Source: Phoronis australis (taxonomy: Eukaryota; Phoronida; Phoronidae). From it: a DNA stretch of 23,206 bases. The stretch spans positions 3,812 through 27,017 of the forward strand of contig NMRA01001287.1 of the NCBI GenBank assembly GCA_002633005.1, written 5' to 3'. Both the position numbers and the translations under genes were made by a program. The notes beneath the pieces were generated by a model. It had not been told where the DNA came from and did not search any database. It worked only from the letters and a program-made list of their open reading frames with translations. Below, piece by piece: positions 1 to 19,694 of this stretch (the first letter of the stretch is position 1; every line of letters begins with the position of its first letter).

Positions 1-820
1 CCCCCCCCCCCCCCCAGTCCCACTCCACATACGTGGCCACCCGGTCAACGCAAATTTTGAACCTCCGCTCCCTATGTCCACCTTCGGCCCTGATGATGGG
101 GGGACACGTGCCCGCCCAACGCGTTCCTGCACACTTCACTGTTTCGGTAGAAAGCTTTTTTTAAATGCCATTTCAAATTGAAATCAATGCTGGCTTTTCA
201 TCAGTTCTTTACCATTGGTTTAAATATCGTGGAATAAATTCCTTGTGTCCTTATAGCATACGAAGCAAAAGGCGAGTGGAACGCGCGCCGGCATGCTTTT
301 TAAGGCCGAATTAGGCAAAAATTTCCCCATGAGGGATGTTAGTTGTCGCTTCCAAGGGTCATCTCAGATCCGCCAGTACCGAGATTATCCGTACATAACC
401 CCATGGGCGAGTATTCGGAAAATGAAAATTTTCGGCCGTTTTAGTAACACCAAATAAACGCCCGGCCATTTACATGTATTCGGAAAAGGGGAGCGTGTAA
501 ACGGAAAGCCATAGTTTTGCCTACGCAAATACCAGCTTGGACTGAATACACGAAGGCCTAGATTAAGAGGTTTCCTGACTTTGGCATTTAAAAAAAACTG
601 TTTTCAAATTTTATGTTAGGAAATGCATAGTTCGCCAACATTTTGTTCGTTTTTATAAATGACAAATGCCCCACAAAACTGAATTTGTGACTAAAAAGTT
701 GAGACCGAGTGGGCTTTTAAGAGGAAATTTTCTGAATAAACGCCCCACTATGGACACTTGACACCAGAAGTTGTAACACCAAATATACACCCATGGGGGT
801 TTATTCGGCATAATTTTCAG
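1..820. other. Gene-free left edge starting with a poly-C run
   Basis: The window opens with 15 consecutive C residues and continues as unremarkable, mostly AT-rich sequence. I find no open frame with recognisable protein similarity, no RNA gene and no clear repeat boundary. The C run could be the end of a G/C-tract element like those at 12341 and 16878, or a simple low-complexity tract at a contig or window edge. Confidence 0.5.
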
Positions 821-831
821 AGTGAACGCTC

Positions 832-1345
832 ATGGTGTTTCATCGGGTTGGCTTATCTACGGAAAATTCCGGTACGGAGACATCCGGGCCCGGTCTCCGA
901 TCTTTTTACTCGAAATGGAACTCGAAATTAGGTTTGGCATTTTCTACTCTACTTTTGGGCAAACTCAAGATAAGTGTTTATTATTGTATGCTCGAGTACA
1001 CAATAACTTACGTAGATAATTTATTGCCCTTAGTTCACAGTTTGTAAACCCAATATTAAAGCAATAAGTTCGAGTTTGAACTCGAAATTTCGAGTACTCG
1101 AGTTTGTAGCACGAATATAAGGTTCTTCAAGGGCAAACTTGAACTAGAAACTCCTATGCATAAACTATAATGTATTCGAGCACAGTCTGATAACCAATTA
1201 TCTTATGTTCGCACAAAAGGAGCAGAGAAATTGACAAAAATAGTTTCGAGTTCGTTTCGAGTAGAAAGATTAGAGACCGGGCCCCGGTAGAAACGCACAA
1301 AAATGTAGCTATCAGCTTGTTTTGTATTGCCATCTCGAACAAAGA
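832..1345. repeat. Large imperfect palindrome (fold-back element)
   Basis: Two arms of roughly 120-150 bp face each other around a centre near 1087. The centre is itself a perfect palindrome, ACTCGAAATTTCGAGT at 1080-1095. The outer arms share CCGGGCCCGGTCTC at 884-897, matched on the other strand at 1273-1287, followed inward on both sides by a GAT-CTTT-ACTCGA-type stretch. Short ORFs on the two strands therefore encode similar peptides (both contain ARS-IFLLE), which shows the symmetry rather than a gene. It is best read as a non-autonomous fold-back or MITE-like DNA element, or a local inverted duplication. No target-site duplication was identified. Confidence 0.7.
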
Positions 1346-1472
1346 ATAAGCAACACAGTTTAATTCATAAGAAAGCTGTTCCGAAAGACAACGGACTTGT
1401 AACTGTGGCCAATTTATTAATAAGTTTCCAAATCAATTCTAAATTTTGGCGGCCACAGCTGCGTTTGACACA

Positions 1473-1736
1473 TTGAATACATTGTCTGGACACATTTGTG
1501 CAATTATAGTAGAGAGAATTGAGATTTACACATATATATTGAATACATTGTCTGGACACATTTGTGCAATTAAAGTAGAGAGAATTGAGATTTACACATA
1601 TATATTGAATACATTGTCTGGACACATTTGTGCAATTATAGTAGAGAGAATTAAGATTTACCCATATATATTGAATACATTGTCTGGACACATTTGTGCA
1701 ATTATAGTAGAGAGAATTAAGATTTACACATATATA
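1473..1736. repeat. Minisatellite, 66-bp unit, four copies
   Basis: Four head-to-tail copies of a 66-bp unit start at 1473, 1539, 1605 and 1671, each beginning TTGAATACATTGTCTGG. They differ by only a few substitutions (for example GAG versus AAG in the second half). The array ends at 1736, where the sequence diverges after TTGAA. Because 66 is a multiple of three and the unit lacks stops in one frame on each strand, the array translates as 22-residue repeats in both directions. I read those ORFs as by-products of the array, since neither has flanking coding sequence or splice context. Confidence 0.93.
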
Positions 1737-3103
1737 TTGAAAGACTCCTTCAGTTTTTGAGAAGACTGAGCAAAAAGTCCTTGTAATATTAATGCGCTGT
1801 ATAGCACTCGTTGAAACATGATTCGACTTAGCTAATTAAAATCTCCATGAGCGAACGATGGACATGCCCCAGGTACTCAAACAAATATACTCTTCGCGAA
1901 AACGACACAAAAAACCCAGTTCTTCAGGTCATGTCCAAATTTGGCTAATTTGGAACACCATATCTCATAAACCGCTGGGTATTAATACGAAACTTTATGC
2001 ATTGCTTTCCAAAACGGTGTTAGGATTTGTTTTTAAAATGTTCCGCTTTTTATGAGGCGCTATCAAGAACTAGGATTTCTATTAAGATTTTCATGAAGGA
2101 ATTTTAAGTCGCCTAAAAAGAAAAAAGAATGATATTTAGAAAACTGTAACAGCGTCTTTGAAATCTCACCTTGAACATTTGAACCAAATAAAATTTAATC
2201 TTGTTATTGACACTGTTGTTTTGCTATCAATGTACCTTTCACTTTTGCTAAATTTTAGTAAAAGAAATGGTCACGTGACCCAATTATATAACACAGATTG
2301 GCAAAAATTCATTAGTCAAATTCTATTGACACTGAGCTTTCAGAAAATGTATACGTTTACTGAGTTCAAATCTATAGTTCTGTACTTTTATTTGGCTAAG
2401 TACGCAGATTTGTCAAGAAGGTCCTACATATAGTAATAATAATACAGACCTAATGTGTTAAGCCCCACTTAAGCCGATTTAGGCCATTGCTGACGTCAAG
2501 ATATGTGTTACGCGACGCTGTTGACACTAAAAGGAGCATGTTTTGCCCCCGAGAGATAGCTCAAATTTGCAACTTTTCCCTTAAAACTGGTTATAGAGAC
2601 AAAGTCTATTTAGGGAACAAAGATAAATAAGATTTGCTATCTGTAGCGTGTAATCAAAGAAGCAAAAAACTAACAAACACGCAAACTTTATGATAAAGCA
2701 ACACACCTAGAGAAATATCATTTCATCAAGTAACAAAATCTAATTTTCTACGCAATCCAATAAGCTATGAAGTTAACAAGTTTATAAAACTGGTAAAAAA
2801 TACCCAGAAAAGCTGTGTATCTTTCGTTTACGATTCTTTATCATGGTGCTTTTGAGACAAATTCCATTCTGATTATAATTTCATTTATGAAAATTATTGT
2901 ATAGTTATTCTGAATGTTACATGACCAATGTAGAAAAGCAAGGGTCTACGTTCCTAACCTCCTTTTTGGTTACAACAATAAAAGCAGCCGCACACGGAAC
3001 AAGTTTTACAGACATCTAGAACATATCAACTACAGTGACAGTAAAGAAACCTCGACCGCTTTCCAAGACTCCCAAATTAGCCAAAAGGGAGTAGCATACT
3101 TCA
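1737..3103. other. Gene-free AT-rich interval
   Basis: Only short chance ORFs are present, and none resembles a known family. One TGACGTCA palindrome lies at 2491-2498. A TGTTTTGCCCC motif near 2540 recurs around 3190 and, inverted in context, near 4219. This suggests that part of the interval belongs to the same repeat family as the inverted repeat at 3104-4308. Confidence 0.4.
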
Positions 3104-4308
3104 ATACAAGTGAAATAGCTCACTTGCGAGTTTCTCGTTAGTCACTGTGACGTCACCGGAAAGGGGGCAAAACCCGCCATATTGCTCTTGTTTTGCCCCG
3201 AGTCTTTGCTACACACGCTAAAACTTACTGGAGTTCTTATGGTGAATTTTACGCTTAAAACGTTAAAACAACTTAAGATATGGTAGATGGGTCGTGGAAT
3301 AACTGTGAATAGACGAAGAAAATGTGACCTTGTTATGTTGTGCGAAGCTGTGAACGGACTGAAATTGGAACTTAACCCGCTCTAGGCCTGAATGGCGCAG
3401 GCATACAGGGGCGATAGTGTATCCCCATAAAAAGATATTCACTTCAAAATACAGCAAATAAAATCAAATGAAACATGCATATGTGCACATGAAGTTATAA
3501 TTAACACATACCCTGACTCTGGACACAATTTAGTCTACAAATAACTTGAGCATATTCATGAAAACCTCGCGGTTCTCTCGAGTTTCTCTCACTAAAGAGC
3601 CGCCATTTTGAGGAAGTTACGTGAAATCACGCCTGTTGACGAACAAAAAGTCCAAGGGACACAAATCTTACAAATTTCACTTGATATTTTCTCATGCTAT
3701 TTTGCAAGTGTCACGCGCCAGGTCACGCGCCAGATCTCGCGCTTCGCTCAGTCTCGCGCTAGCCTTTGCCTCATACTCACCTGACTCAGTTGAAATACAT
3801 GTACTTGATTGTGGTTATCGCGCGCGCGGACAAAGTTAACAGTAACCACAAAGTGGAGTTGGAATTCTTCGCCAAAGTCACCTGAATTCCCGTATATATG
3901 CTTCATCGAAGATATGTTTAGAAGCATAAAGAGTCACTGAAGAAAGTAAGAGCCTTTTAGGTGGTAATTTTAGGTGTAGAATGTATTTTTGACGAGATGA
4001 AAACTTTATCAGTGAGCGGAATTCGCCTACCGCCCGTTTAAAATACACGGGACGAAATTAGTACAGAACGCGATAGAACGTATTGTAGTGCGAATCTGAA
4101 GTTCATTTGCCATAACAGCAATGCTTTTGGACATTTTTCGAACTAAACGGCTAAAAACTCGAAGACAATAACAGAATACACTCTGCTACCGTATTGGGCA
4201 AATGACCAAACGACAAGCTTTTGCCCCACTTCCCGTGACGTCACAGTTAAGTCTCACATAATCTCGCGTTATTGTTATAAACTCGCAAAAGTTCTATTTC
4301 ACGTAATG
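3104..4308. mobile_element. Candidate non-autonomous element bounded by inverted repeats
   Basis: The left arm (about 3104-3173) and right arm (about 4219-4308) are inverted copies. Shared blocks, in order on the left strand, are GTGAAATAG, TTGCGAGTTT, CTGTGACGTCAC, GGAA-GGGGCAAAA. The right arm carries roughly 20 extra bases between the second and third block. The inner 1.05 kb contains no recognisable transposase, only a local run of TCACGCGCCAG-type repeats at about 3711-3735. The arrangement fits a decayed, non-autonomous DNA transposon or an inverted duplication. The exact termini and a target-site duplication were not found. Confidence 0.55.
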
Positions 4309-4492
4309 TGAATTTTCAAACCCAGGCTCAAATAACATCTGGCTAGTTCTCTGCCTAAACGACTAAGGGCGTGACAGTTCTAATTTGCGTAGAAACTGAG
4401 GAGGGGTATGAAATGAAATCTGGCGGACCCGGACTCTGAGGTGAAAAGGGGGCTAATGATTGTCATGTACATTCACAGAATCATGAACCACG

Positions 4493-13885
<9,393 letters not shown>

Positions 13886-13909
13886 TGTTAAGTGCGGTCC
13901 ATTGAACAA

Positions 13910-15640
13910 CTAGTTACCGCAATATAATGATACTTGACCTGCCATAGTTTTGTAGACCAACAAATTTTGCAAAGGGAGCATTCACATATTCCGTTATCAC
14001 TCGAGGGGGTGGAGTTGGTTTGGAAATGATGAAGATTTTTGAGAGGGAAAGGACGACGTTATGGTGACGATATCGAGTAGTTGATTAGACTCTCCATCAC
14101 AGTTGTGAAACTAGCTGGTTCGGTCTGGTCAGGCAGAATTGACTATAATTCCAAACTAGACTGGGACCCGCTGTTTCACGCTTGCAGCCGGGATTTGACT
14201 ATGTCATTGAGCAGCTCTTTTGGGAAGTATTGGGCGGGCTTAAGGCCGCGGTGTTGTGACACTGGCTGTGCAAAATAGTCCTTTAAAGGAGTGTTGAAAT
14301 TCAACAGAGATAATTATCACAGTATATCATTCTTCCACAGTTGTAAAGGCAGTCTTGGTGTGAGAAGGTCGGATGAAAGCAAAGGAGATCACAGTGTCGA
14401 TCGCAGTTGTGAACTGCCAGTCACACGTAGACGTCACCATTCACCAACACTGGCAGTAACTCTGCGTCATCCAAACTCTTTTTCCTGGATTCAAAGACAG
14501 TCGACCCTTGGGCAATGATATAAAGTAATAATTTGCGGCCTAAGGTAATTAATTTACGCCGCAAATAACCACTTTACGCCACAACTGATTACTTTACTCT
14601 TGACCCAACAAGAATTAAATTACGCACATAATTTAACGGCGTAACGTTCACCCATTTCGCCAGTGATAGTTTCCCGCACTCGCCCGAAGTGTGAAGACAG
14701 CGATAAAGTCTCCGCCTTCCTCATAACGTAAATTGTTGGCTATGGGTGCCCCCACGATAGCCGTTTTTGACATAACCACGGATGTTAATAACAGCGAAAT
14801 CTGAAATTTGCGGTTATCTCAGTCTAATTATCATACGCCATCCACCATGTACAAAATCTCCCGAGGTCACGTGTTTGATGACATCGAACCGGCGTGCGTT
14901 CAGTTACGTTAGGACCTACGATAGGACCTAGCTAAAACCTAGCCAAAGTCACATGTTCTAATTTGAAATATACGGCAATATCTCACGTAATCTCCCGAAG
15001 TCTTGTTTTTAGCGAGGTCCAAGCGTTACTGCACGGGAGGCGGGTTCTCCGTTGGCACTTCCGGTAACACAACTCATCAGGCGTAACAAAAAAATTACTA
15101 ATAATGAGTGATTTGAACTTCCATCCTTCCATGTACTAACGGTCGTCGGTCTTAGTCCGAGGTCTTCGCCTTTGCGGCCGACTGAGGCTTTTCCGTCTTA
15201 GTTTTCCCAGTCGAAATTTATTTTTAGTATTTTCGCCAATTGTCACAATTTTCTACTGTATATCTATTTTACTTGATTATTCTAATGTTGCATGTTCTTT
15301 GCTATAAATGTGTGTTTTGACTCATGCTTCTCCTTGTGAAACGCACTAAGTCCAATCAGACACGCGACCTTGTCATTCAATCGTTCCTGAATGATGAACC
15401 TTCCAAATTTACGGTAAAGATCTAAAATGACATTAATCTACGGTGTCACTCGGCTCCAGGTCATGACAAGCGCAGGTTTTTATCAAAGTTTCGCCTTCGC
15501 ATCATGATCCCATTGCCACACCTGCTTTATGGTTTTACACCCCATTAAATATGTTTTAACTGCTGAAATCATGTGCACCTAGGTCTTTTAATGGAGACTC
15601 ACGTTTGCCGTGCGTATATGGATGTACATGTACGCAAGTT
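13910..15640. other. Upstream flank of the SDR gene, no gene recognised
   Basis: The first few hundred bases should include the SDR promoter, since the gene's start codon is at 13885 on the minus strand. No clear TATA box stands out. A TTGACCT (complement AGGTCAA) lies near 13932. Later there is a 9-bp inverted repeat ATTTGCGGC/GCCGCAAAT (14531-14539 and 14558-14566) in a stretch with several TTTACGCC-like words, and a short duplication AGGACCTA near 14911-14930. Short ORFs in this interval match nothing I know. Confidence 0.4.
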
Positions 15641-16175
15641 CAAGGGAGGAATCAACATATTGGTCCGACTTCAAAACCCCTTGTCCGGACTTCAAAACCA
15701 CCCAGGAGTCGACTGGACTCAAAAACCAATTGCAGTGGCAGGTGAAAAAACGTTCGTGTTGTCCGAACTTCAAAACGTGACGGCTTCACCCAAAAATCTA
15801 GTTTGCTAGCCCTATAACACGATGACCGATGCTATAACCAGTTGGCAGATGATCAAAGACGGCGGTTGGACTCCATAAGACTCGATTTGAATGATCTCGG
15901 ACGATTCAAGTGAGATCTAGTGTTTTTTCATACCCGTTTGTATGTTTTGTTCAAAATCGGCGATTTGTTTTGCCATTGTGTTTCCGTACAAGCCAACCAG
16001 TTTAGATCCGGTCAATTATTTTTTTTGGGTGCGGCCATCTGAATTTGAACGATACCGGTCAACCTGTTTTGAGGTCCGACCACCAAGTTAGAACACCAGC
16101 CATTGGGTTTTGCAGTCCAGCCAGCTGGTTTTGAAATCCGGGCAAGTGGTTTTGAAGTCCGACCAACTGTGATTT
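15640..16175. repeat. Two opposed clusters of a short degenerate repeat
   Basis: Around 15645-15780 a unit of roughly 20-27 bp recurs whose minus-strand form is GGTTTTGAAGTCCGGAC. Around 16045-16170 the same unit recurs on the plus strand (for example TGGTTTTGAAGTCCGACCAA near 16147, and TGGTTTTGAAATCCGGGCAA just before it). The clusters are mirror images about a point near 15906. A shorter inverted pair GATCTC/GAGATC (15893-15898, 15912-15917) is centred on almost the same point. It looks like a fold-back element whose arms consist of internal tandem repeats. Confidence 0.7.
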
Positions 16176-16350
16176 CAACCCTTGATGTTGCAGGGTTTTG
16201 TTTGTTTATTAGTTGCAACCGCTCCACTGATTTTCAAAATTTAACCAGGCATCATTGCCTCGAAGGTATTAATGCAAATAGCGCCACTGAAGTCAGTGGC
16301 TCTAGGCGTACGAAAACCTCGCAAAACACACTCGAGACTTACATTCTTTA

Positions 16351-16375
16351 ACAGTGCTACGAAAGGTAGCACTGT
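16351..16375. repeat. Perfect 10-bp stem hairpin
   Basis: ACAGTGCTAC and its exact complement GTAGCACTGT enclose the 5-base loop GAAAG. Flanks CATTC and GAATG add an interrupted outer stem. No CTAG-type end follows on either strand, so I do not call it a Helitron terminus. It could be a transposon remnant or a structured RNA; the sequence alone does not say which. Confidence 0.75.
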
Positions 16376-16877
16376 CGAATGTTGTTTAACATGGGTTCTC
16401 ACTGTTTTCAGTAATGAAATGACGTCATAACATTCAGCCATTCCCAGTGGTTGAAATCTGGAAAGCCCCTTTCAGTTTACATTTACCAAGCGGCGACCAC
16501 CTTTTTACTTGAATAGTTGCATTTTATTAAAACGGGCAGTGACCGAAGTAAACAAAACCAAGGGAACCCCGATCCAGTGGCTTAAGCTTAAACAAGTGCG
16601 GACAGTGCATAAAGACGTGTGCAAATGATGGCGACGTGATCGGCATACTTCCGACCAAGGCATGCGCATTGATGCCCACGCATGAAATTTCATCATACAT
16701 GTACTTCCAAAGGGATACTTCAGTATAGGTGGCGATGAGTCAGAGGGTACTCAAGACTTGGAAAGATATCGCGATGCAGTGCAGGAGAAGCACGCGCGAG
16801 AGCGCAACCTATGCTACTCCTCCAAGCATACGATTAACTCACGCAGACAAGAAGCACGCTTCAAAACGAGGCTCACT

Positions 16878-17203
16878 ACAGTGGCGGATCTAGGATACCA
16901 TAAGGGGGGGCAACATGTCGCCTCGGGTAATTGGGCAAAGCGCAATTGTATGTGCACAGCCGGCCTGAAAGTTCCAGGGGCCGGGGATGTGGACTTACTG
17001 TTTGGAAAACCATTGGTGGACTAAAAAACGGATACACGATTCCGCCGCTACCTGTGGTCTGAGCACCCCCCCCCCTCACCCAGTACCGGCCCTAATTGCT
17101 GAACTCAATATTTCCTCACGCTTCACGCTGTTGCTGTTTCATCTTGCGTGCGGCAGCCAAGGGGGTGGGGGCAGGCCCCCTAGCCCCCCTAAATCCGCCT
17201 ATG
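16878..17203. mobile_element. Non-autonomous hAT-like element with G/C tracts
   Basis: The left end CAGTGGCGGATCTAGGAT leads into seven G residues. The right end, read on the minus strand, is CATAGGCGGATTTAGGGGGG and continues GCTAGGGGGCCTGCCCCC. Inside is a run of ten C residues at 17066-17075. The ends are inverted relatives of one another and of those at 12341-12504 and 23188. Candidate 8-bp flanking duplications (GCTCACTA versus CAATACGA) do not match, so the copy is old or the edges are off by a few bases. Short ORFs across it (Pro/Gly-rich) are not genes. Confidence 0.65.
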
Positions 17204-17946
17204 CAATACGATACAGTAGCTCCCGTTAAATGGCTTATCCGCGTTTGTGTTCCGCGTTGCTCGAACGGCGATAGAAAAATTACGGGCAATCAACTATCTT
17301 GTATTACAATTTCTAAAAGTGTTGCGATTCGGAAGCGTTGGGTCGTTTCCATACACCTTGAGGAAGGAAAATATTTCCAGATATGATTGATAAATGTTAT
17401 TGGAAGTTTGATCACATTTTGTCGCATCTCGGTTGCCGTGCATCATAGCAACGCTAACGGGGAATCTTTGGCCAGCCTGTGATTACGTGACTACGAGTTG
17501 AAACATGATGCATTACTTTCCAAAAAGGAACACAATAACCAAGCTTGATCTGCCCAGTCAATTGAAGCTCTAAAACGAGATGGATCATTGTTTTCAGGTT
17601 ATGCTTTTGACGAACGAACTGGGTGTTTTAATTTTAAAATTAATCTTGGTTGAGATTGATATTTGAAACCCAAAACCCAAATGAAATTGATGTAAGAATA
17701 AAACAAAGAAAGCAGAATTGATGGTCAAATAATTTTTAGCTTCAATTACCCGCCTGTTTTTGATTTTCATAAAAATAATTTTAATAACACCCAACAATCT
17801 TCCAGATCAATGGCAAATCAACTGTTAGTCTAGTTAGTCCTTTCCTCACTACCAGCCTTTGCTTGATGTTGATATTAATATTGTTGATCAACCAATAAAA
17901 CCAGTAGTATGGTAAGTCATTTAGGCGCCCCATTTATGAGGGTCCT

Positions 17947-17983
17947 CGGTCAAAGGTCAAACGGAAAGGTCAAAGGTCACGTG
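17947..17983 (+). promoter_or_regulatory. Tandem DR1 nuclear-receptor sites plus CACGTG E-box
   Basis: A perfect DR1, AGGTCA-A-AGGTCA, lies at 17967-17979. Twenty bases upstream is a near-perfect one, CGGTCA-A-AGGTCA (17947-17959). The second DR1 runs straight into CACGTG (17978-17983). DR1 is the known site class for HNF4, RXR/PPAR and COUP-TF type receptors. A further AAGGTCA half-site lies near 18103, and a TGACGTCA at 18036-18043. Whether this is an enhancer or a chance feature of a repeat cannot be told here. Confidence 0.5.
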
Positions 17984-18350
17984 TGACGATTTCAACCGGA
18001 AATAACGTCATCTGCCTACAGGACGGAAGTGGCAATGACGTCATATCTCATTACGTAATAGGTTTCATTGGACCTGTTTGAGAGGGACCTCAATCCAAGG
18101 CCAAGGTCATGCGTGTAATCGGAAGTCATCGGTAGACCGGAAAAACTAATTGGAAATCATGTGATTTCTGACGTTATCAGGTAAGTTATGGCGTGGCACC
18201 GTCCACCACCCGGATGTTCGTAGGTTCAGCAGATCGAGAGCGGAAACAAAATAGGGATTATGCTGCGCACTGAATAAGAACAAAAGGTTGATTCCCTTAT
18301 TTCGCCTGGGTCACGTGTCGTCGTTGTATAATGTTTGTTCTCTCTCATCT

Positions 18351-18490
18351 CTCAACAACAGATGTCGCGTATAATCCGTACGTGAAAGATGATAAGGGAA
18401 TATTGTAACCACCTTACTCAACAACAGATGTCGCTCATACCTAACCCAGGTACCGACGGTACTAAGCTAATAAGATATTGTGACCACCTA
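18351..18490 (+). repeat. Degenerate tandem duplication, 66-75 bp offset
   Basis: CTCAACAACAGATGTCGC occurs at 18351-18368 and again at 18417-18434. The trailing block ATATTGTAACCACCTT (18400-18415) recurs as ATATTGTGACCACCTA (18475-18490). This indicates one duplicated unit with a later insertion of about nine bases in the second copy. Confidence 0.75.
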
Positions 18491-18757
18491 AAATAGAACA
18501 TGAACTTCATATTGTTTAAATGTGTATAGCAAAGTGCATTCGAATACAATACAAAAACCATCAAGACGTCCAGACACCATTATCCGTACAAGTAGCAAAT
18601 TATTAAATGTCCTGAATTAAATGTTCAAAGGTTCAGTGGTGACGCCGTCGTGAAACACCTGTTTTTTGGGGATAAAATTAGGTGAAAGCCCACTTCTCTC
18701 AGTCTTGCAAATATGTATACATGGTGTTATTGCCGCCTAACCGAAATCCTTTGCTGA

Positions 18758-19275
18758 GGACCGAGCTACTCTTCGTGTGAGACTCCGATTGTCAGAGGCC
18801 TAACATCGAGTGGAAAAGCTCAGTGGACCATGCGACTTCTGAAAAACACCACTGCGATGATTCGTCCTACTCCGGACACTGTGACGTATTGTTTCTTCGA
18901 ATATCGAGATGTATTTTCTAATTTGACCAACGTCAACTTTGTAGAAGGGATGCCTGAACTTTCCAGTTTCGATAGACGCAAGAGACATCTCGTGGTCGTC
19001 GACGGCGTGATGAGTGAATTGGATGGAACTGTGACAAATTTATTTACTAAAGGCAGTCACCATAGAAACGTGTGCGTTGTTTTGATGGTTCAAAATTTGT
19101 TTTCTAAAAACAAAGAGATGTACACCATTAGTCTAAACGCGCACTACCCTGTGCTGTTTAAAAATCCCCGGGATAAAACAAATTGTGCACCTGGCTAAGC
19201 AGATTTATCCGGGGAATACCAGATTCGTACAGGAAGCGTTTGCCGAGGCTACCAATAACCTTTCGGTTTCCATGC
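18758..19275 (+). pseudogene. Decayed viral-type DNA-packaging ATPase (Polinton/adintovirus-like)
   Basis: The frame open from 18758 to 19198 encodes a P-loop ATPase. A Walker A-like GLTSSGKA sits at 18797-18820, the Walker B-like strand LVVVDG at 18989-19006, then LFTKGSHHRN, VQNLFSKNKEM and LFKNPRD blocks. I recall these conserved blocks from ATPases of Polinton/Maverick and adintovirus-type elements in animal genomes; the assignment is from memory. It is broken: Walker A ends GKA instead of GKT or GKS, Walker B lacks the usual second acidic residue, and near 19185 the similarity moves by a frameshift into another frame, continues for about 30 residues, and shifts again near 19265. No other viral genes (polymerase, capsid, integrase) were recognised. 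It reads as a single decayed fragment. Confidence 0.6.
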
Positions 19276-19642
19276 ACTAGTAATGCATCGTTTGCACAAA
19301 CTCCGTCTCCCCCGCTCCACTACAGACCTTCGTTGCGCCCGTTTCGGCACCGCCTTAATTCCAGGTATTGCACCGGCCCCCTATTTGGATTCGGGGTGTT
19401 CTATTTTTTTCTCGCGGGCCGTTTTTTCGCGAACGCGGAGGGAGGGTGACCAGTTTCGTACTGGGCTTGGTGACGTCAGTCCGTCGGCACTTATATACTT
19501 TGTGTACTTTCGCTCTAAAGAATATCTGATCACAGTATTTTGTGTTACGGCAGGGTCAAATGTTCTGGAAAGAAATTTCTACTGCTGGGGAAAGAACCTT
19601 GCATGCACACACTATTTCCCCTCGGCGCTTCCCACCAGCTGC

Positions 19643-19673
19643 TACCCGTGCGAAAGCACGGGTAACGGCTAGT
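19643..19673 (+). mobile_element. Helitron 3' terminus (hairpin plus CTAG, then T)
   Basis: A 9-bp perfect stem, TACCCGTGC/GCACGGGTA (19643-19651 and 19656-19664), with a GAAA loop is followed after four bases by CTAG at 19669-19672 and then by T. A GC-rich hairpin shortly before a CTRR end, with insertion between A and T, is the defining 3' structure of Helitron rolling-circle elements. The element body lies to the left, probably between about 19280 and 19672. Its 5' TC end was not identified, and no Rep/helicase coding is present, so it would be a short non-autonomous copy inserted beside or into the ATPase remnant. Confidence 0.8.
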
Positions 19674-19694
19674 ATTATTTTAAACTTTCAGTAG

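Noticed and set aside
1365-1760. Repeat proteins of 22-residue units on both strands
   Set aside because: They arise from the 66-bp minisatellite and have no flanking coding sequence.
3621-3839. Arg/Ser/Ala-rich ORF resembling an RS domain
   Set aside because: It comes from short GCGCCAG/CTCGCGC repeats and has no supporting context.
16103-16351. ORF through the GTTTTGAAGTCCGAC repeat cluster
   Set aside because: It is translation of a non-coding repeat; similar peptides appear on the opposite strand in the mirror cluster.
16351-16375. Helitron 3' hairpin
   Set aside because: The stem is perfect, but no CTRR end follows on either strand.
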